This document shows positions 43,566-58,726 of a DNA stretch of 64,000 nt, one piece after another. Each line of letters begins with the position of its first letter. The first letter of the stretch is position 1. The stretch comes from Acanthornis magna (taxonomy: Eukaryota > Chordata > Aves > Passeriformes > Acanthizidae). The notes below the pieces were generated by a model. It worked only from the letters and a program-made list of their open reading frames with translations, ran no database searches and was not told the origin of the DNA. A program made the translations under genes and the position numbers. Where the stretch lies: contig JAWUZG010000337.1 in the NCBI GenBank assembly GCA_036785705.1, forward strand, positions 1 through 64,000. The letters run 5' to 3'.

Positions 43566-46500
43566 AGGAGAATAGGGGCCTGTTTGACATTTCTGTTCTA
43601 GTCACACAAAGGTGAGTGGCCCTCTAAAAGGTGGTGTTCTACCAACACAGAAAACCAGAAACTTTCAGCAGTTCTCATGCTGACAGGTTTGTCCTGAAGA
43701 CCGATTTTGTCTGGTTTTAGAGCCCAGCTGATGAGAGCACAATTTCCTGTGTCTCAAGGAAACTCTGCCAGAGAGCAGCCCTGGAAAAAAGGGTGTTTTT
43801 AATTAGGTTTACTTTTCTTTCTAGCTGACTCTAGACCTGCTGAAGAGGGAAAATGTATAAACCTTTGTATGCAAATTCATTGAGCAGCTGGGGATAGCTC
43901 TCTTCATTTCTTTTTAGCTCTTTGCTTCAGTGTCATGCAGGATATTTAACTGTGATGTTTTCTTCTTCCAGACAGGAAAACAACTGGGTAGACCCATTAG
44001 AGACCAAAAAATTCGCTACCATAGCCCTTGATGCCCGGGTTGATCATAACCACACACTTTCTAGACCAAAGTCAGATACTACAGTGTGGAATTTAAGAAC
44101 AAGATGGGGAAACCCAGGACCAAAGTTAAAAAGCAAAAAAATAAAAGAGTGCAAGTTCTCAAAACCATTTAAAAAGTAGTTAAAGCAAATTAAAATTAAA
44201 AATTTAAGGGTCGTGATGCATCCAAACAGTGGGGAGAAAACAGAAATTATAATACAAACAACAAATGAGAGGAAACTGAGGTAGAAATGAGCTCCAGTGT
44301 TCTTACTCTCATGTGAAGCACACAGTGTGGACAACCCAGATTATGTGCTACAAGTATTACAAAGCCAAAAACCAAAATTATCTGAACAGCAACCCTTGAA
44401 TATATATGCCCAAGATGTGAACACAAGAACATAAATGAACCAACTGGATCAGTGATTCAATCACTGGCAGTAAATTCTGAGCACTTGGTTTGGTAACATT
44501 ATCTAATTTCTTACTTCTCATTGCTTATTTCAAACTACAGATCACGGGACTGACAAAAAATGAAACATCAGAATTTTCATAGATGAGTAGCTGGCTGTAT
44601 AGTATTCACTGTCTGGCAATGAAACAAAAGCAGATCAAAGCTACAGTTACAGATCAAATACACAAGAAAACCTCTAATTGGGGCTTTTTTCATCAAAGTC
44701 ACACACACACATGTGGAATTAACATGAGTAATTAATAATCCAGGCTAAGGTGAGTCAAGCAAATTCTAGACATACATCCCAGAGAGCTGTTCTATTTCTC
44801 TTTAGAACCACCAGAGAGAAATGGCCTTTTCTAGATCATGAGTCATCTTATTTTAAAGTGGCTGTCTGGTTTAGATTTGATGTAGTTCATCCCAGCTTAC
44901 GTTTTAACCTCTGACTGCAAAAAGAGTCCAAACAACCTGCTTTGAAATAGATATCTATCTTAAAAATATCCAAAATTCCACAGAATAGATTCCACCTCTA
45001 AGGCAAGGCCCATCATGGTGAGCAGAAGTTTACTCTAAATATCAACACATTTGACAGCTTTAGCTGTTTCGTGAAAGCTCAGCTCATCCTCATCTTTGTA
45101 AACTTTAATGTCAGTTCTGAAAAAAAGCTCTGCAACAGTTACGCAACAATGCTTTTGACTTTAGCCCTTGAAAAATAAGGTCCATGACAGTCATAAAAAT
45201 GTGATGATCTTCTCTTCGTCTTTTTTTCTCTAATAGGGTTGAGTTATTGTGGCACAGCTTAGCCTTATACAGGCAGATCCACCACACTTTGTGAGAAATA
45301 ACACCACAAATCCAATGATTTGAGGTGGTAGAATTTATGATGTGCATCTTGGGTAAATATTTTCCCCTCTAATTTCTCAGAGCTTATTTTCTTTTAGCAG
45401 AGATGAGTATCTCAGTACGTCCAAAATTTGGAAGTCTATCTTTTTGTAAACTGCAGTTTTATACTTCTCATCGCACATAATAGCCAGAAAGGTCTGACTG
45501 AAAAAAAAGATGAAACATGAATGAAATGTTTCACTACATATCCAAACAATATATTTGGACCCTAAGTTCATTAAATTAATAGTTCTAAACTCAAGTGAAG
45601 AGTTTGAAAGCGGTATGTCTGTAGTATGCCTACAGATACAATTGGCAATGACAAAAATAAGGAAGGTCAACTTCAGAATGTGAAAATATTTTACACCAAA
45701 TTCTTCCCCTGTCTTTCCTACAAAAGTCACATGTAGTGCAGGGAACTGTGTACTTGTTATCGGTGCAGTGTGACCAGCAGCCTCAAAATCTCTGTTTCTC
45801 TTGAAGCTCTTTGGGTGACAAAATGGGGTTAACGCCCAACTGATATGAGCTCTTCTGTGACTTCAGCATGAATGTGTGACTGTAACTCAGCAGTCTCAGA
45901 ACATGGATCATAATTAAGACACAGTTTCAGAAAGCAAAAATTGGAGGAAGATATGACATGAAACACTACCCAAACAGCACTGATTACATCAGGATGCAAT
46001 AATCCAAATACCAATAGTCCAAAGATTTATTATCCCTAGAAGAGAACACCTTTTGACCAGATGGTGTTCCAGACTCTGCCTCACACCTTGGAGGAGCTCA
46101 AGAAGGAGCTCAGGTCTGAAATTGCTAATTTCTCATCTATACAACTGAAATGGGTAATTCATCATCTATGCTTCCTTTCCCCAGCTGAAGCTGAGAGAAG
46201 ATTTATTTGGAGAAATTCCAACTGATTCATTTTAAAGAGCAATAACATATGCCAAAAGATTAGGACAGTGTAAGAGGTAGTTTGAGATCCTAGTTGAAAG
46301 AACAAATATTATTAAAAATAACACAACATAATGAAACCACAAGTTTTCTTCCGAATTCTAAGTTTCCAGAGAAAAGCATGAGATTCCAAATGCAGAGAGA
46401 TTAGACAAGTATTTAAAATAAATACAAATGACATGTCAAGTGAGCTTGGGTAAATACAGTGCCAGGTAACTGAAGACAGTCTAGAATTTGGTGTATTATA

Positions 46501-49500
46501 AGCCTACCTTTTCCAGTACTAAAGATCAGGATTTAGGAGACTTTATCGAACTTTAGTAGTGCATGTTATTGCATTACTCTGGGGGGAGGAAGGAGACATG
46601 AGGAACAAGGGAGGGACCAGTATGGGAATTCCACACCCATACTTTATTTTTAAAAAATACTGTAAGAAAGGCTCAATGCAACTTGCTTGCCAGATAACAT
46701 AGCATCTGTCTTGCTTTGTTTAAATAAAAAGTCTTACTAATGTTGCATCTAATCTAGAATTTAAAGAGGCTAAAGATTTTCCAGTAGTATGCTTTTATTC
46801 TGCTGAATGTTTTGAAACACAGAAAGAGGAGCTGCCTCAAATATTTATTCACTGTCCACTCAATTCTTTAGAAAAGGAAGATCTAAAAGCATATCTGGCA
46901 GCCTATTTCTGTGCAGGAGCACTCAAGGACTTGTCATCTGGCATAAGCAAGCCTAATAATGCTGAGTCCCTTCTACTTTTTATTTCTGCAAAGGACTAAA
47001 TTCAGAGATTAACTGTAACATCTTTCAACTACAGGCTCACATATTCATGAATAACAACAAGAAAATCTAAATCAGTACTTAATTTTTTGCGGCATCTTCA
47101 AGAGCAGCATGTTAGAAACTATAATAGTCCAGACACAGGAGTCATTCTACAAGCTGATTCTGAAATACTGCATATATAGTTTTGAAGGGTTTTAGGAGTT
47201 CTATTATTTAGGTTTGGGAAAATAAGCTCAGCTTGGTTTTAGGTTGTTATTTTGACAGATAATTTAGATAGCAGGCAATTTCAATATTTTTCATAGTAAA
47301 CCACAGACTGCAAAGTTATGTTAAGAAAAATATGTCAAATATGTGCAATAGCAAGAAGCAATACAACATCATTTAAAAACAAGGTATTAAACATAGGTAA
47401 TTTAGGTATAGTGCTGGGCCTATAGATGTGTGCTGGAACCCTACTTTTGCTCAGCTTTGACTGCTGTCCAAACCTAATGAAGACTTGGAGGACCCAGGAA
47501 TAGGCTTTGACTGAATGATGAAGTACAGTAGAAGAGAACATGAGCCTTGCTATGGCCCTGCCTTTTCAGTATAGAGGTCAGGAGCCAGACCCACTCTGTG
47601 CAAGTCCATCACCATCTATAACCCAATTCCCTCCTTCTATGTCCTGGAAAACATTTGCAATGCACAAGTCACTTAACATCCAAAAGAGGCTTCCCACTGG
47701 CTACAACAACTTGTTTTGGCAAAGTGGGCACAGATTCAGGTTATGATTCATTCCTCAGCCTTTTCCTGCACATGTGGCATGGAACTGATAAGTACCTTGC
47801 AAGCCTCATGATTGTCAGTAGCCCTGGTGTAACCTGACTGCTAACAGTGACAGCGGGGGCCACAGCACTGGGTACTCAGTAGCCTCATATAATAAGCAGA
47901 ACTGTTTAAACATCTAAGAAATACAGAATTAAGGGGTTGTTGTAGCCATTACTGAAGAAGCCAAATACCAGAAGTATGCAGCTCTAAGAAAAATAATGTC
48001 ATTACTCACATTCTAGCTTCTTTTACCTGAACCTTATTGAACACATTGGTTAAAGGCTTGCGACCTCTTTTTCCTGAAATTCAGAAGAGTAAATGAAGAA
48101 TAAAACTGATGCTAAATATGCAGTTATATTTTAAGCTTTATTCATATATCTTAAGTGCAAATATCATATATCTATATCTGCAAATATTCTAGGAAATGCA
48201 ACGTGCATTTGAATTTTTAAGCCGTTATTTATCGTAGACAAATTCTGAATTCATCACTCTAAATGCTGGCATATGAAAACTGAACTGTTCTAACCACATA
48301 GAATACTGTGAAATACTTCTTTTTCTATCTTTTCTTTTTGTTCTTTCTTAAGAAATTAAGACAGGTTGGAGATCTCAACATTGCTTTATGGATTCATTTT
48401 TAGCACTATCAAAATTTTCATTTCAACTTTTAATTGGTCTATCTATTATGCTATAAAAACAGTATAATTTTGTTTTTACATTATGTAAATGATAATACAA
48501 AATTCAGAAATAAATACTCTCAATAGAATAAAAAATGAAATACACACCTTCCTATTAATATTCTGATTCTGAAGAATCTGCATATCTCAATGTAATGTGT
48601 CTGATGAAAAGAAACACAGACCTGATTTTGAATGAGATCTGCTTGAAGTAGGGCATGGGCAATGTAAATGCTTTCAAATCATTCATCCAATTACAATTAC
48701 ATCAAATCAAAGTGAGATAAATGAAAACTAGAAACTTTGCAGATACTATTTAAACAGATCATAAAAGGAATAAATGCACGTATTCCTTTTATGGTGCACT
48801 GGACATGGTTGAGAAAAAGTCAATGATCTGATTAGTAAGAACTTACATATACTCACCAAAATAATACAAACAGTATATCTTGGCTTCAAACACCTATATA
48901 GTTATATCATTTCAGGAAATTTTACTGCAATAATGCTTTTTATATGTAGCTGTCTCTGACAGAACCGAATATATATTGAGGCGATACATGTTTGAGAAAA
49001 TTACCATGGGCTAAGCTTAAGTGTTAGCACCTCAGCTGAACTGCTGTGCCTGCCTTAAGTTTTGAATTGTCCACAGTGAAGCAATCAAATTATTTTAAAG
49101 CTTTTCTACAATTAGACTCCAAGCACTTCATTTTATTTCCAGCTAACATCAAAATTCCTGCCATAAACACAGAAGTCCCATAAGAAATAGGAATCAGAGT
49201 GGCTGCAATATGGTAATGGACTGAGCATTGAATCCGTGTTATAAAACCCGGATTCACTTCCCAGTGTTCTTGGATTTCCTTCAGCACCTTTCTGCACCTC
49301 ACTGTGGTTTTTTTCCTGGTTGCCTTAGCTGTTACCATTATATATTTGAGGCAGAGACCATTTCACATAATGTGTTTAGGCAGTTCTACAGGGTGGCACT
49401 ACCGTAAATTCAAGCCTTTTGATGCTATTGTAGAATTAATTAGAATGCAAAAATAAAAGCTTAAGATGTTTTCTGTATGTCACCGTTTCCATCCTGAAGT

Positions 49501-50752
49501 GTTTTGTACTTTTACCAGTGCCATCCAATAAACCATTCTTACAAAGACTAAATGTTGTTAATCCCTTAATCGAAATATATTTTCAATTTATTAACATGAA
49601 ATTTACACAGGAAGTAATTTTAAATACTTACTAAATATTTACTTGTTTACTTACCATGATCTTATGAATTATGAGGGATTAATGGTGTGAGCTGAACTGA
49701 TATTAAAAAAAGTTTTAAAGCATTTCTGCTTTAAGGGGTTTTTTTAAAATGTCTTCATCAGCATCTGTGACTTTTTTGAGGGAAAGGGGGAGAGAACTAC
49801 ATTTGATTATGTAAATCTGCTAATATAGTTATCCCTACTGAATCAGCTGTCTTGGCATAATATTTTAAACCAGAAAGCAGTCCTTTCTTAAACAAGAAAC
49901 ATTCTCCTCAAAGTGAGAGCTGAGATCTGTGTCTCTCATCTCATTTCCTGTCTTTCTAATTTTTAATCAAAATAGATGAAGTCATTGCTTAAAATGGGTA
50001 TTCAGTCACATGAATATTGTGGAACTGGTAGAACATAGATGTTTAGTAGTAGAAGAGAAGCATGACAGAGGTTAAATCCCACTGATCTCATTCCTTATCA
50101 GAGCCAATGGATCGTATTCACATGACCTCAAGGGGATCTCACATAAAGACTATGAACCACAAACAACCCCCTCTATCCTCCCCAGCAGTACAAATTGGCT
50201 AAACTACTACACAAACATCTAAAAAAATAAATCTTTATTCTGCAAAGTGTTGAATGCTCATACTGTAATCTCAGCAGAAACACAAGCACATAGTTCAGGG
50301 CGCAGCTGAAACAGCATCAGAGTGCTCTGCACGTGCCTCACTAAGTCTTAAGGACACCGAATTGCAAACATCCTCTTTTAAACACATACAAACACACTCA
50401 AAGAGCAGGAAAAAGATTTCCCTCTTTTGATTAAACATATTTCTGATATTTCTGCATCATACAAACTTCAAAGCACTTTTAAATGTGAACACTCCTAATC
50501 AATACTGAGTAATTTTAACTCCCAAACTGACAACAGTTAATATTTATTTCTTATACCAATCTAAATATTTTATCTCAAGTCCGTTTTAATGTTTCCTGTG
50601 ACCCTGCCTCTTTGAGGATAGGAAAGAAATATGATCCTCATGAGGCAGACACAGTTTTACCTGTTGTAGGAGACAATATCGCATAAGCACTCCCAGGGAA
50701 GATTGGCAGTGCTCTTTCAACCTGTCTTGCTGTCACCAGATGTCAAATTGAT
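43566..50752. other. AT-rich intergenic DNA, nothing recognised
   Basis: About 7.2 kb with ORFs of at most 117 codons and no domain. A weak (CA)n occurs near 44700. Neither strand shows an exon chain. Confidence 0.45.
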
Positions 50753-51202
50753 AGTCATGGTGGGTTGACATTGGCTGTACACTGGGTGCCCACCACTCTA
50801 CCATTCGCCTCCCCAGCTGGACAGGGGACAGAAAATATAATGAAAGGCTCGTGGAGGGGAAAGATAGGGACAGGGATAGTCACTGACCAGTTACTGTCAT
50901 GGGCAAAACAGGTGAGTCACAGGGAAATTAGTACAATTTATTACCACTCACATCAGACTAGGACAATGAGAAATGGGGCTATTCTCACACTTCCCTCTGG
51001 CTGAAGTCGCACAGCTTTTTATCTCCCACTTCTCGACTCTGGTATCCCAGAGGTGCTATCACTGTCTCTGATGGCTTCGGCCTTGGCCTGCTCGTGGCTC
51101 CATCTTGGAGCCAACTGACTCTGCTGGACATGGGGAAGACTTTTCACAGAAGCCACCCCTGTAGCCCACTCTGTAATAACCTGGCCACACAAACCAAATA
51201 CA
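50753..51202 (-). mobile_element. Short-form solo LTR, same family as 25033-26423
   Basis: Its left end (gtcatgg, then gggttgaca and ttggctg with GGTGCCCACC) and right end (cttcacagaagccacccctg region, then CCACACAAACC) line up with the LTR at 25033-26423, but at about 450 bp it lacks the central tandem-repeat block. AATAAA is on the minus strand (plus 50936-50942 area), giving the same orientation. Both ends are mutated and I could not confirm a target duplication, so the boundaries are good to a few bases. ORFs within it are incidental. Confidence 0.75.
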
Positions 51203-54200
51203 CCAATTTATGTATTATATTACAGGAGCTGACACAAATTTTGTTACTGCACAAGTATCAAAGTGCACTTTCCCATTGTGATGCACCAGCTTCACAGAAG
51301 TGATAGTGCAGGAATGTGGTGCTCTCATTTTTCCAAAAGAGATGGGCTTCCCAACAAGACTATGCATTTTCGACAACAGAGCGCCTCTAGGGAATACCCT
51401 AGGAATGTGGTTCCCTTAACACCCTCAGAAAGGTACGCCATCTTGCATAACAGAAGCTGTTCTCTACATGAAAGAGTATTACAACACCGCATCAAGCAAA
51501 AGAACACAACTTCAGTTTCTTTACAGCGAAATGAAAGCTAGTGAGTCAGTCCCATTTTCATTTTCCTGCGATGCTATATGTAACTGATAAATTGTCACAA
51601 GAATAAAACATAGATATAAATATTTCTTCCGCATGGAACCACCCATTCAAATTGTAAGAAAGAACCCAAACATCATCAGCAGTACTCAATGATGTAATTA
51701 GAGTATAGTAAGTATACTGTGAATGAGTTTGTTCTCCAATTTGTTTTTCTGCTTGCAATCATAACATTGCCTGAGCCTAACTTTTTGTATCTAATGTTCC
51801 ATTAGTACCCAGCATTCTAGCTCAGGTTATTTCCTGAAATTCTCTTGCAATCCACAAGGCCACACAAGGTCAGTACTTTCAGATATTGAACCACTGCCAT
51901 CTGAAGACATTCCAGCTGTGAGGGTTAGCTAGTTTTCCTGCCATGAACATCTCCTTCATTTACAAGATTGCTTTCTCCACATTTCCCTTTTCACTCAGTA
52001 AATGAAAATTACATGCATCTCTGTTTTAATGAGGAAAAAATAGAAACTGAAGATTTCATGTCAGAACTCCAGTGTTTCAAATAAGACTGTTTTCCTTCCT
52101 CCCCCCTATTCTTAATGCTCATTTCTCTTTTCCCCTGTGTTCATTAAACTGTCCTGTCTACGGTAATACGGATCAAAGTCCACTCAGAATTACACAGCCC
52201 TAATGCAAAATGATCTACAAAGAACTTCATAATGCTGCTTAATTTGCCGATCTTTAGGGTAAGTTGCCCAAGATACAGAGATCCCATTCGCATATCAGCT
52301 TTCCTAATGACTGGAACTCAGTTCTTAGATTAGTCCATCAGAAAGAATACTCATCAAGGTTAATTTAATCAGGTGTAGATAATGTGTTGAAATAGTCTCC
52401 AGTCAATGGAGAAAAAAATATCCACCAGCAAAGCCTAATCTGACTGTTCTGACTCCCTCTGTGGAGGACAAATGCTATCTCCTCCACTGAGTATAGACGG
52501 GGCTGATGGAGATCAGCCTTACTGAGCTAATGTCAGCGTTCACAAGGAGCTCCTTCAAGTTTATTTCCTCATCTCTGTTTTCCTTTTCTCAGGCTTTACT
52601 GTCAGAGGACAAAACTGCTGCCAAAACTCAGACCCCAGAGGACTTAAGGAATATTTAAGTAGTCTCCATACCTACAGAGTGTATACATTTAGCCAGTTCT
52701 TTCTGAAATTGAGATGCATGGAAATGTCACATTCCAGACATCAAAATCTCACTGCAGTGGAGCAGCCTAGGAGATCAAAATCAAACTATAACTAAAAGCT
52801 TAGATAGAAACACAGAATTTGCAAAGCAAACTAAAATCTGTACATCTGGGAAAAAAATCATATGCACATTTTTTGCTGTGCAGGTGACAAGCACAGAACT
52901 TTATGGGATACAAACACAGGTCCATGCTGGTGGACTTTTACATGCATGTATGCCACTAAAAATTAAGATGTGGGTGTGGGTACTGACCATGCTCACCCAT
53001 GCAAGTGTGCTCAAAAAGACTTTTGATGACATGAAAACAGCGTCAGTGCATAGCTATTTATGACTTTAAGGTGGCCTCCCGCATCTTATAAATTTCTGAA
53101 GCAACTAAGAGTTGAGAAAGGAAGCTGGTGCTGTGATGTTGATCATAGCATCATCCTGGGCGCCTGCACAGTCATGCAGGAAAAGGCGAGCCCCTAAAGC
53201 CAAGCAGCAGTGTCACTTCTTTCCAGCATGCAGTCTTCAGAAGCAGGCACAGGGAACATATCAAGAATATAGCAAAGATGTGTAGGAAAAAAAAATCACG
53301 AGGAATGGACACCAAGATCTATGTAATAAAAGATCAGTCTTTGTTACTTCCTTGGTTCCTCTGATATTCAAGGGCACCACAGTCTCACAAAGCATTGACC
53401 TTCCCAGCAGCCCCACATGGGTGAGAAGTACTCCCCTCCCTCCACGTGGGGACATGAGGTACGAGTGATCAAGAATAATGAGTCTGATGCAGCCTGGGAT
53501 GTGGCCCTGAGAAGTTTGGCCAGCTGAGATGAGAACTGAGGAGCCATCTTCTGGCTCCTCATTCAGCTCCTGAAGAGAGAACCAGGGACTCAGTCAAGTA
53601 AGACTTGCAAGTTACGGCCTGAAAGCACCAAGGAAAAGACTATAGATCTCTCTAAATCCTGAGTGAAGCATCACCTTTCCATATTTTTCACTAATATTTC
53701 CATGAATATTTCTTTCCACAGCTATAACCATCAACTCAACTAGATTTTCCTGTGGTACGTGGAGAGGGAATTCCCCACAATTAGTAAGAATATATAAAAT
53801 TTAGTTTCCTTATTTGAAAGTATATAACATCTAATTCCCTGATTGCCATAGGTCATATAACTATGTTCAGAAACACCAAAATAGGAAAACATACTTGCCA
53901 TAAATTGTTCTTTTCAAAACATACCACCAGCTAAAGCATGGTATTAAAGCTAATTTTAACATAATCTGAAATAGGATCAGAATAAGGATCACATTTCCCA
54001 TGTTACATCTATTTTCAGGTTTAAAATATTCAAAACAAAAATGTTTACTTTTCCTAAATTTAAAAGCAACATGCATGGCAAACTATATTCTGGCCAACAC
54101 TGCTCATCAATTGAACATTTCAGGGTTTTTCTGGACATACAGAGCTCTCACTGCAATGAATCAGGCAGAGCTGAATATAAATTTTTACCTAGATCCAAAC

Positions 54201-57200
54201 AGAGGACTTAATAATTACTAGTGAAGGAATACTTTCAAATTCTTGTTTTATTTCATTTCTCATTTTTAGTCACATTTTCTCTGAGCTTTAAGAATGACTT
54301 TAGGCTATTCAGTTTAAGCAAACCTGGCTGGATTAATCAACAGCATCACACATTTTGTACCAGACCAAATATTGATCCATGAAGAGGTATTTCTGAAGGG
54401 TATTAGAAATGGAAAACTTCCATGTGTTCTTTTCTGTAACTCGTTCACCTATCTCTATACAAAATTGAAGTTTCATTTATGGTTTTTACAGTTTGGTCTA
54501 TACTTACTCTGAAAAAGTATTCAGGAGATGCACACAGAAATTACCATGCCTTTAGGAATTTGAAAGTATAAATCTGCACTTTTAAACTACAAATATCCAT
54601 TTCAATACTTACAAATAAAATAATAAGCCATTTTATGATTTCTATTTAGCTTGTTTTTCAGAAAAACCAAAGTAAAAAATTTTAAAAATTGGGAATAACA
54701 ATCCCACCAAAAATTTAAGGATCTGATCTTTCAAGAAAACCCAGACTCAGTTGAAAACTTGATCATTGATGCCCATTCCTGATTTCAAGGAGAATTAAAA
54801 GCACAGAAAACTTCTTTACAGGACTCCTTATTATATTGTGTACTTTGTTGTGCTTTGTGAGAACTCAGTAAAATTAATAATTTCAGCTTAGAAAGATGAG
54901 ACATTCTGTGCCTTAGCTGGAAGCTATCTTCCTTGTCTATTAGTCAAACATTCAAAAGGATATAACACAGAGTTTAGTTTCTGGCCTGGCAACATTTCTC
55001 AGCTGCTTTACATGAGGTTTGCTGCTAATAACTAGACAGGATGTAAAGAACTAAGGAACATCAAAAAGTGGTTCTAGGATAAATATGTTTCACTGCCAAC
55101 ACAGGAACTGAGCATTTGTGCAAATCTAAGACAGAGTTTGGTTTTCTTTAGGAACTGATTCTTTATCGATGCTTCTAAACATGAACAGTTTCCATAATGC
55201 ATTCGGTATATTAAATTACCAGCTTAGCTTTCAAGCAGAGTCTACTGTCACAAGTCTGTTCTACCTCCCATACGTTCCAAACTTCAAAGATTTTTCAAAT
55301 ATCTGTTTTGGTCCCAGTGCTATTCTATTGAGAACAGGCCCAAACAAAATTTGTAAGACAAAGGTAATGAAATTACAGGATATGTCACTTTGATCTGTTT
55401 TCTTCAGTGCACCACACAAACCAGACCCTGAAAAGTACATCTGAAGATAAACAGCTCATACACTGTTGAAGCACTGTGCATTTTCAGCATTCCCTGTGCT
55501 GAAACAGCCTTGAGTGGGCTATGTAGATAAATGAACACCATGAAAAGCACAGACAGATCTGCTTGCAAGATACTTAACACTGCCTGTGGGATAAACATTC
55601 ATACAAGTCAAGACTCCACTGAGTATATAGAAATTAAATATATCATTTGGAAATACAATAAACAAAAATGTTTCACAAACTTAGAGCTGATCTGAGAAAG
55701 TGCAGATTAAGCCGAGTACAATCTTCTAAAGGTACAGAGCCTCCTGCCACCGCAGCAGTGTCTGCAGACTCCTGATTTCACCAAATGTGCCCCAGTTTCC
55801 ATGCCACGTACATTATCCTATATGTTGTGCAGCAAATTGAGTGAAAACATGGATGAAGGCACAGGTCAGTGCTGGCTTTTGCTGAGGTGGAGTGCAGTGA
55901 CAGTGTACTTGGGTGAAAAAACACTGGAGAGGCATTTCCTCCCTTCCAGATGACTGGCAGCAGGGAAGTGATACAGCCCTAAAGCACAGGTGCCCTCATC
56001 CAAAGAGAGGGACTTGGGTCACTAAAAGGACCTGCAAGAAACAGGGACAGCTACTTGTCTTCCTCAAGCTGACTGGTTAGTGAGAAGGAGCACCATTCAC
56101 TCCCAACACATGCACCTTTCACATCAGCTTCCGCAGATCGTTTTCTCTTCCTTCTCAAGCCAGTATAGATTAAACAGATTTACCAGAGATTCCACGGTAC
56201 ACGTGAAAGATGATTGACATCGAATCACTGTGACCCCCAAATCAGTTACACCCTAAAAGGTCAAAAGCAGCACACTTTGTTTAACAGATTCAAAAATCTG
56301 ACTGTGACTTACTGTCCTTTCAATACAAACAGTTGTATTTACTGACAAATTGGCATTGTTTTTCCAAAGAAGAATCTCTTTCCTTATTTCAAGACCAAGG
56401 CCAAACCAAAACTATCTGAACTGCTACTTAGACACAGATCAAATATAATATCCCTAAAGGTCATGTCAAGAGCCATCCTTCAAGGTTAGCTGCATTAGAT
56501 GATGACTATAAACAAGTAGATAACAATAGCTAAATAGACATTTGCTTTTTGCAACACGTTCTCACTGGCATCAGTAGATCTGCTAATGGGAGCAAGTGCA
56601 ACTCACTAGGATGTGTCTGCTAGGACAGCAGAGGGGGCATTGCCCATTTTGCTTTAGAAACACACAGCAGTGAAGGAACAGGATGAGGATTGCATAAGAA
56701 AAAATCAGATTTGCTGAAGAAATTGCACCTGACTTAAAGAAGGCCTAAAAGACCACTTTTCCAGTTTGTTTCTAGGAGAAGATGGTTATGAGGGTGAAGC
56801 ATATGAATAGCAAAAGGCTTATTTTTTACCTTTTCTCCTCAGCTGAGTTTTCACAGCACAGACTAGGAGCACAGTCAATAAGGTCTGGATGAATATTGCA
56901 AAATTAATTAGGAAACTGCAAAGGAAACAGCCAGGAAACTGAAAATTAAGCAGATCAAACAGGAGGTCCACATATCGACCATGGTCAACATCCAGGGAGA
57001 AAACTTTCACACATCTTTCAGTCTCACACCTTCACAGTGGCAAAAGACTGCAGTATGACCATCTCCTACTTTGCTGAAAACAGCTGCTAATAGCTCCAGC
57101 ACCAGAAAATCTAGAGAAAAATTGTTTTCCTAGGAAGCTCCTTTCATCTCTATAGGTCTTGGACACCATTAAGTCACACTTGTAACTTTGAGGGCATTCT

Positions 57201-58726
57201 TTATCCGTGGAAATGCATAACAAAATGGGACACATTACACATATTCTCCAGTCAGCAGCAGGCAAGCACTGGCTTATGCACAAGCAAGGTGTGCATCGTT
57301 TCCCCACAGAAAGCTTCAATTATCTTAATGAGACTACTCATGTTGGAAGCATCTACATCAAACAATCTGTTTAGTTTATTTAAGATGCGATAAGGAGGCA
57401 GTTAGTGCATAGACTCAGTGTGGAAGATACTCTTTGCTTTTTCCTCAGACAAACTCATAAGAATTCACATCAATGGAAGCTGAAGCTAACCAAATTCAGG
57501 CTAGAAGTTTAATCACTGCAACGTCACACTGAAATGCAGAGGCTTTAGCATTGCCTGACACCTTGAAATCAAAGCTAGCAAACTGTTAAAGATGTGCTAT
57601 AACTCAGACACATATTCATGGGCCTGACATAGCAACTGTTGTTGTGGTTTGTTGCCCAATATTATAAAGGTTGTCACTGAAGATCTTGGCTCTACCTCTG
57701 GTCACAGAGCACTTTAATCTATGGCGCTATTCATTTTACCTTCTTTCTGTGTCAAAAGGTAAAATGTATCAGTCTGTATGTGAACTTAAGTCACCAGCTT
57801 AAACATGTAAGGAAGGACGAAAAAGATAGAAACTCTTCACTTTAAGAGATTTTTGCTAGGACAGTTTTAAGTCTGTTTTACAATGTGAGTGGGTTGTTTT
57901 GTTCGGTTGGTCTTTTTAAGAGGAAAATGGCAGTGCTTTTGGATGGCTCCATTCACAAGATCGGAAGAGAAAGCAAAGAGATCTTCCTCCTCAAAAACAT
58001 TTAATATAGACTAATAAACTTAAATGAAATTGATGGAAAATATAGATAAATTAAGTAAAAAATAATTACAATATATTTCCCACAGACCTGAGGAATGTGA
58101 AATAATAGTTACCTGGCTCCAAGTGGCAACAATTTCTATTCCTACAAATATTTTTGACATAGCTCTGTGATAATATAGGATGAAATTAAGACCTCTTTTT
58201 GAGTGATAGGGCATGGCCAAGATATCTTGGAAAATACTTCAAAAAGGCTTTCTAGTTTGATTCATTTGAAAATTCTCTTTGTTCAGTTTTATACTGAGGA
58301 TAAGGTTGTGGCAAGAGTAAAAGCAAGAATAGCATAAGAGCATTTGTAGAAGGAAAGGAGTGTCAAGAGAGAGCCCTTGAGTGCCCTCTGTCCCAGCTTT
58401 CCTCTTCCAACCTGAAAAAGCACCTGAAAAAAAAAGTTGGTGCTTTCATGTTCTCCTAATATTTCTTTTCTTGTCTAGAGCATTTGCTGATAGCAGTCTT
58501 CCAAACTCTTTGGAAGAGTTTTTTCTGGAACAGTTTTTCTGGAAATTACTTTCTGAAATAATCTTACTTAAACAAATAAAAACCAGCTGTCTTCTCGGGA
58601 CTAGAAATCATTGGATATACAAACACATGACACTGTAAGCAAAGATATACAGGAAAAAGGTTGTGAGCAATACATCAGGCAAAGCACTCAACAAAACCAC
58701 AAAAACAGAGCCATGAGGAATCTTAC
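51203..58726. other. AT-rich intergenic DNA, nothing recognised
   Basis: About 7.5 kb without recognised genes. ORFs are below 100 codons and there are no microsatellites of note. Confidence 0.45.
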
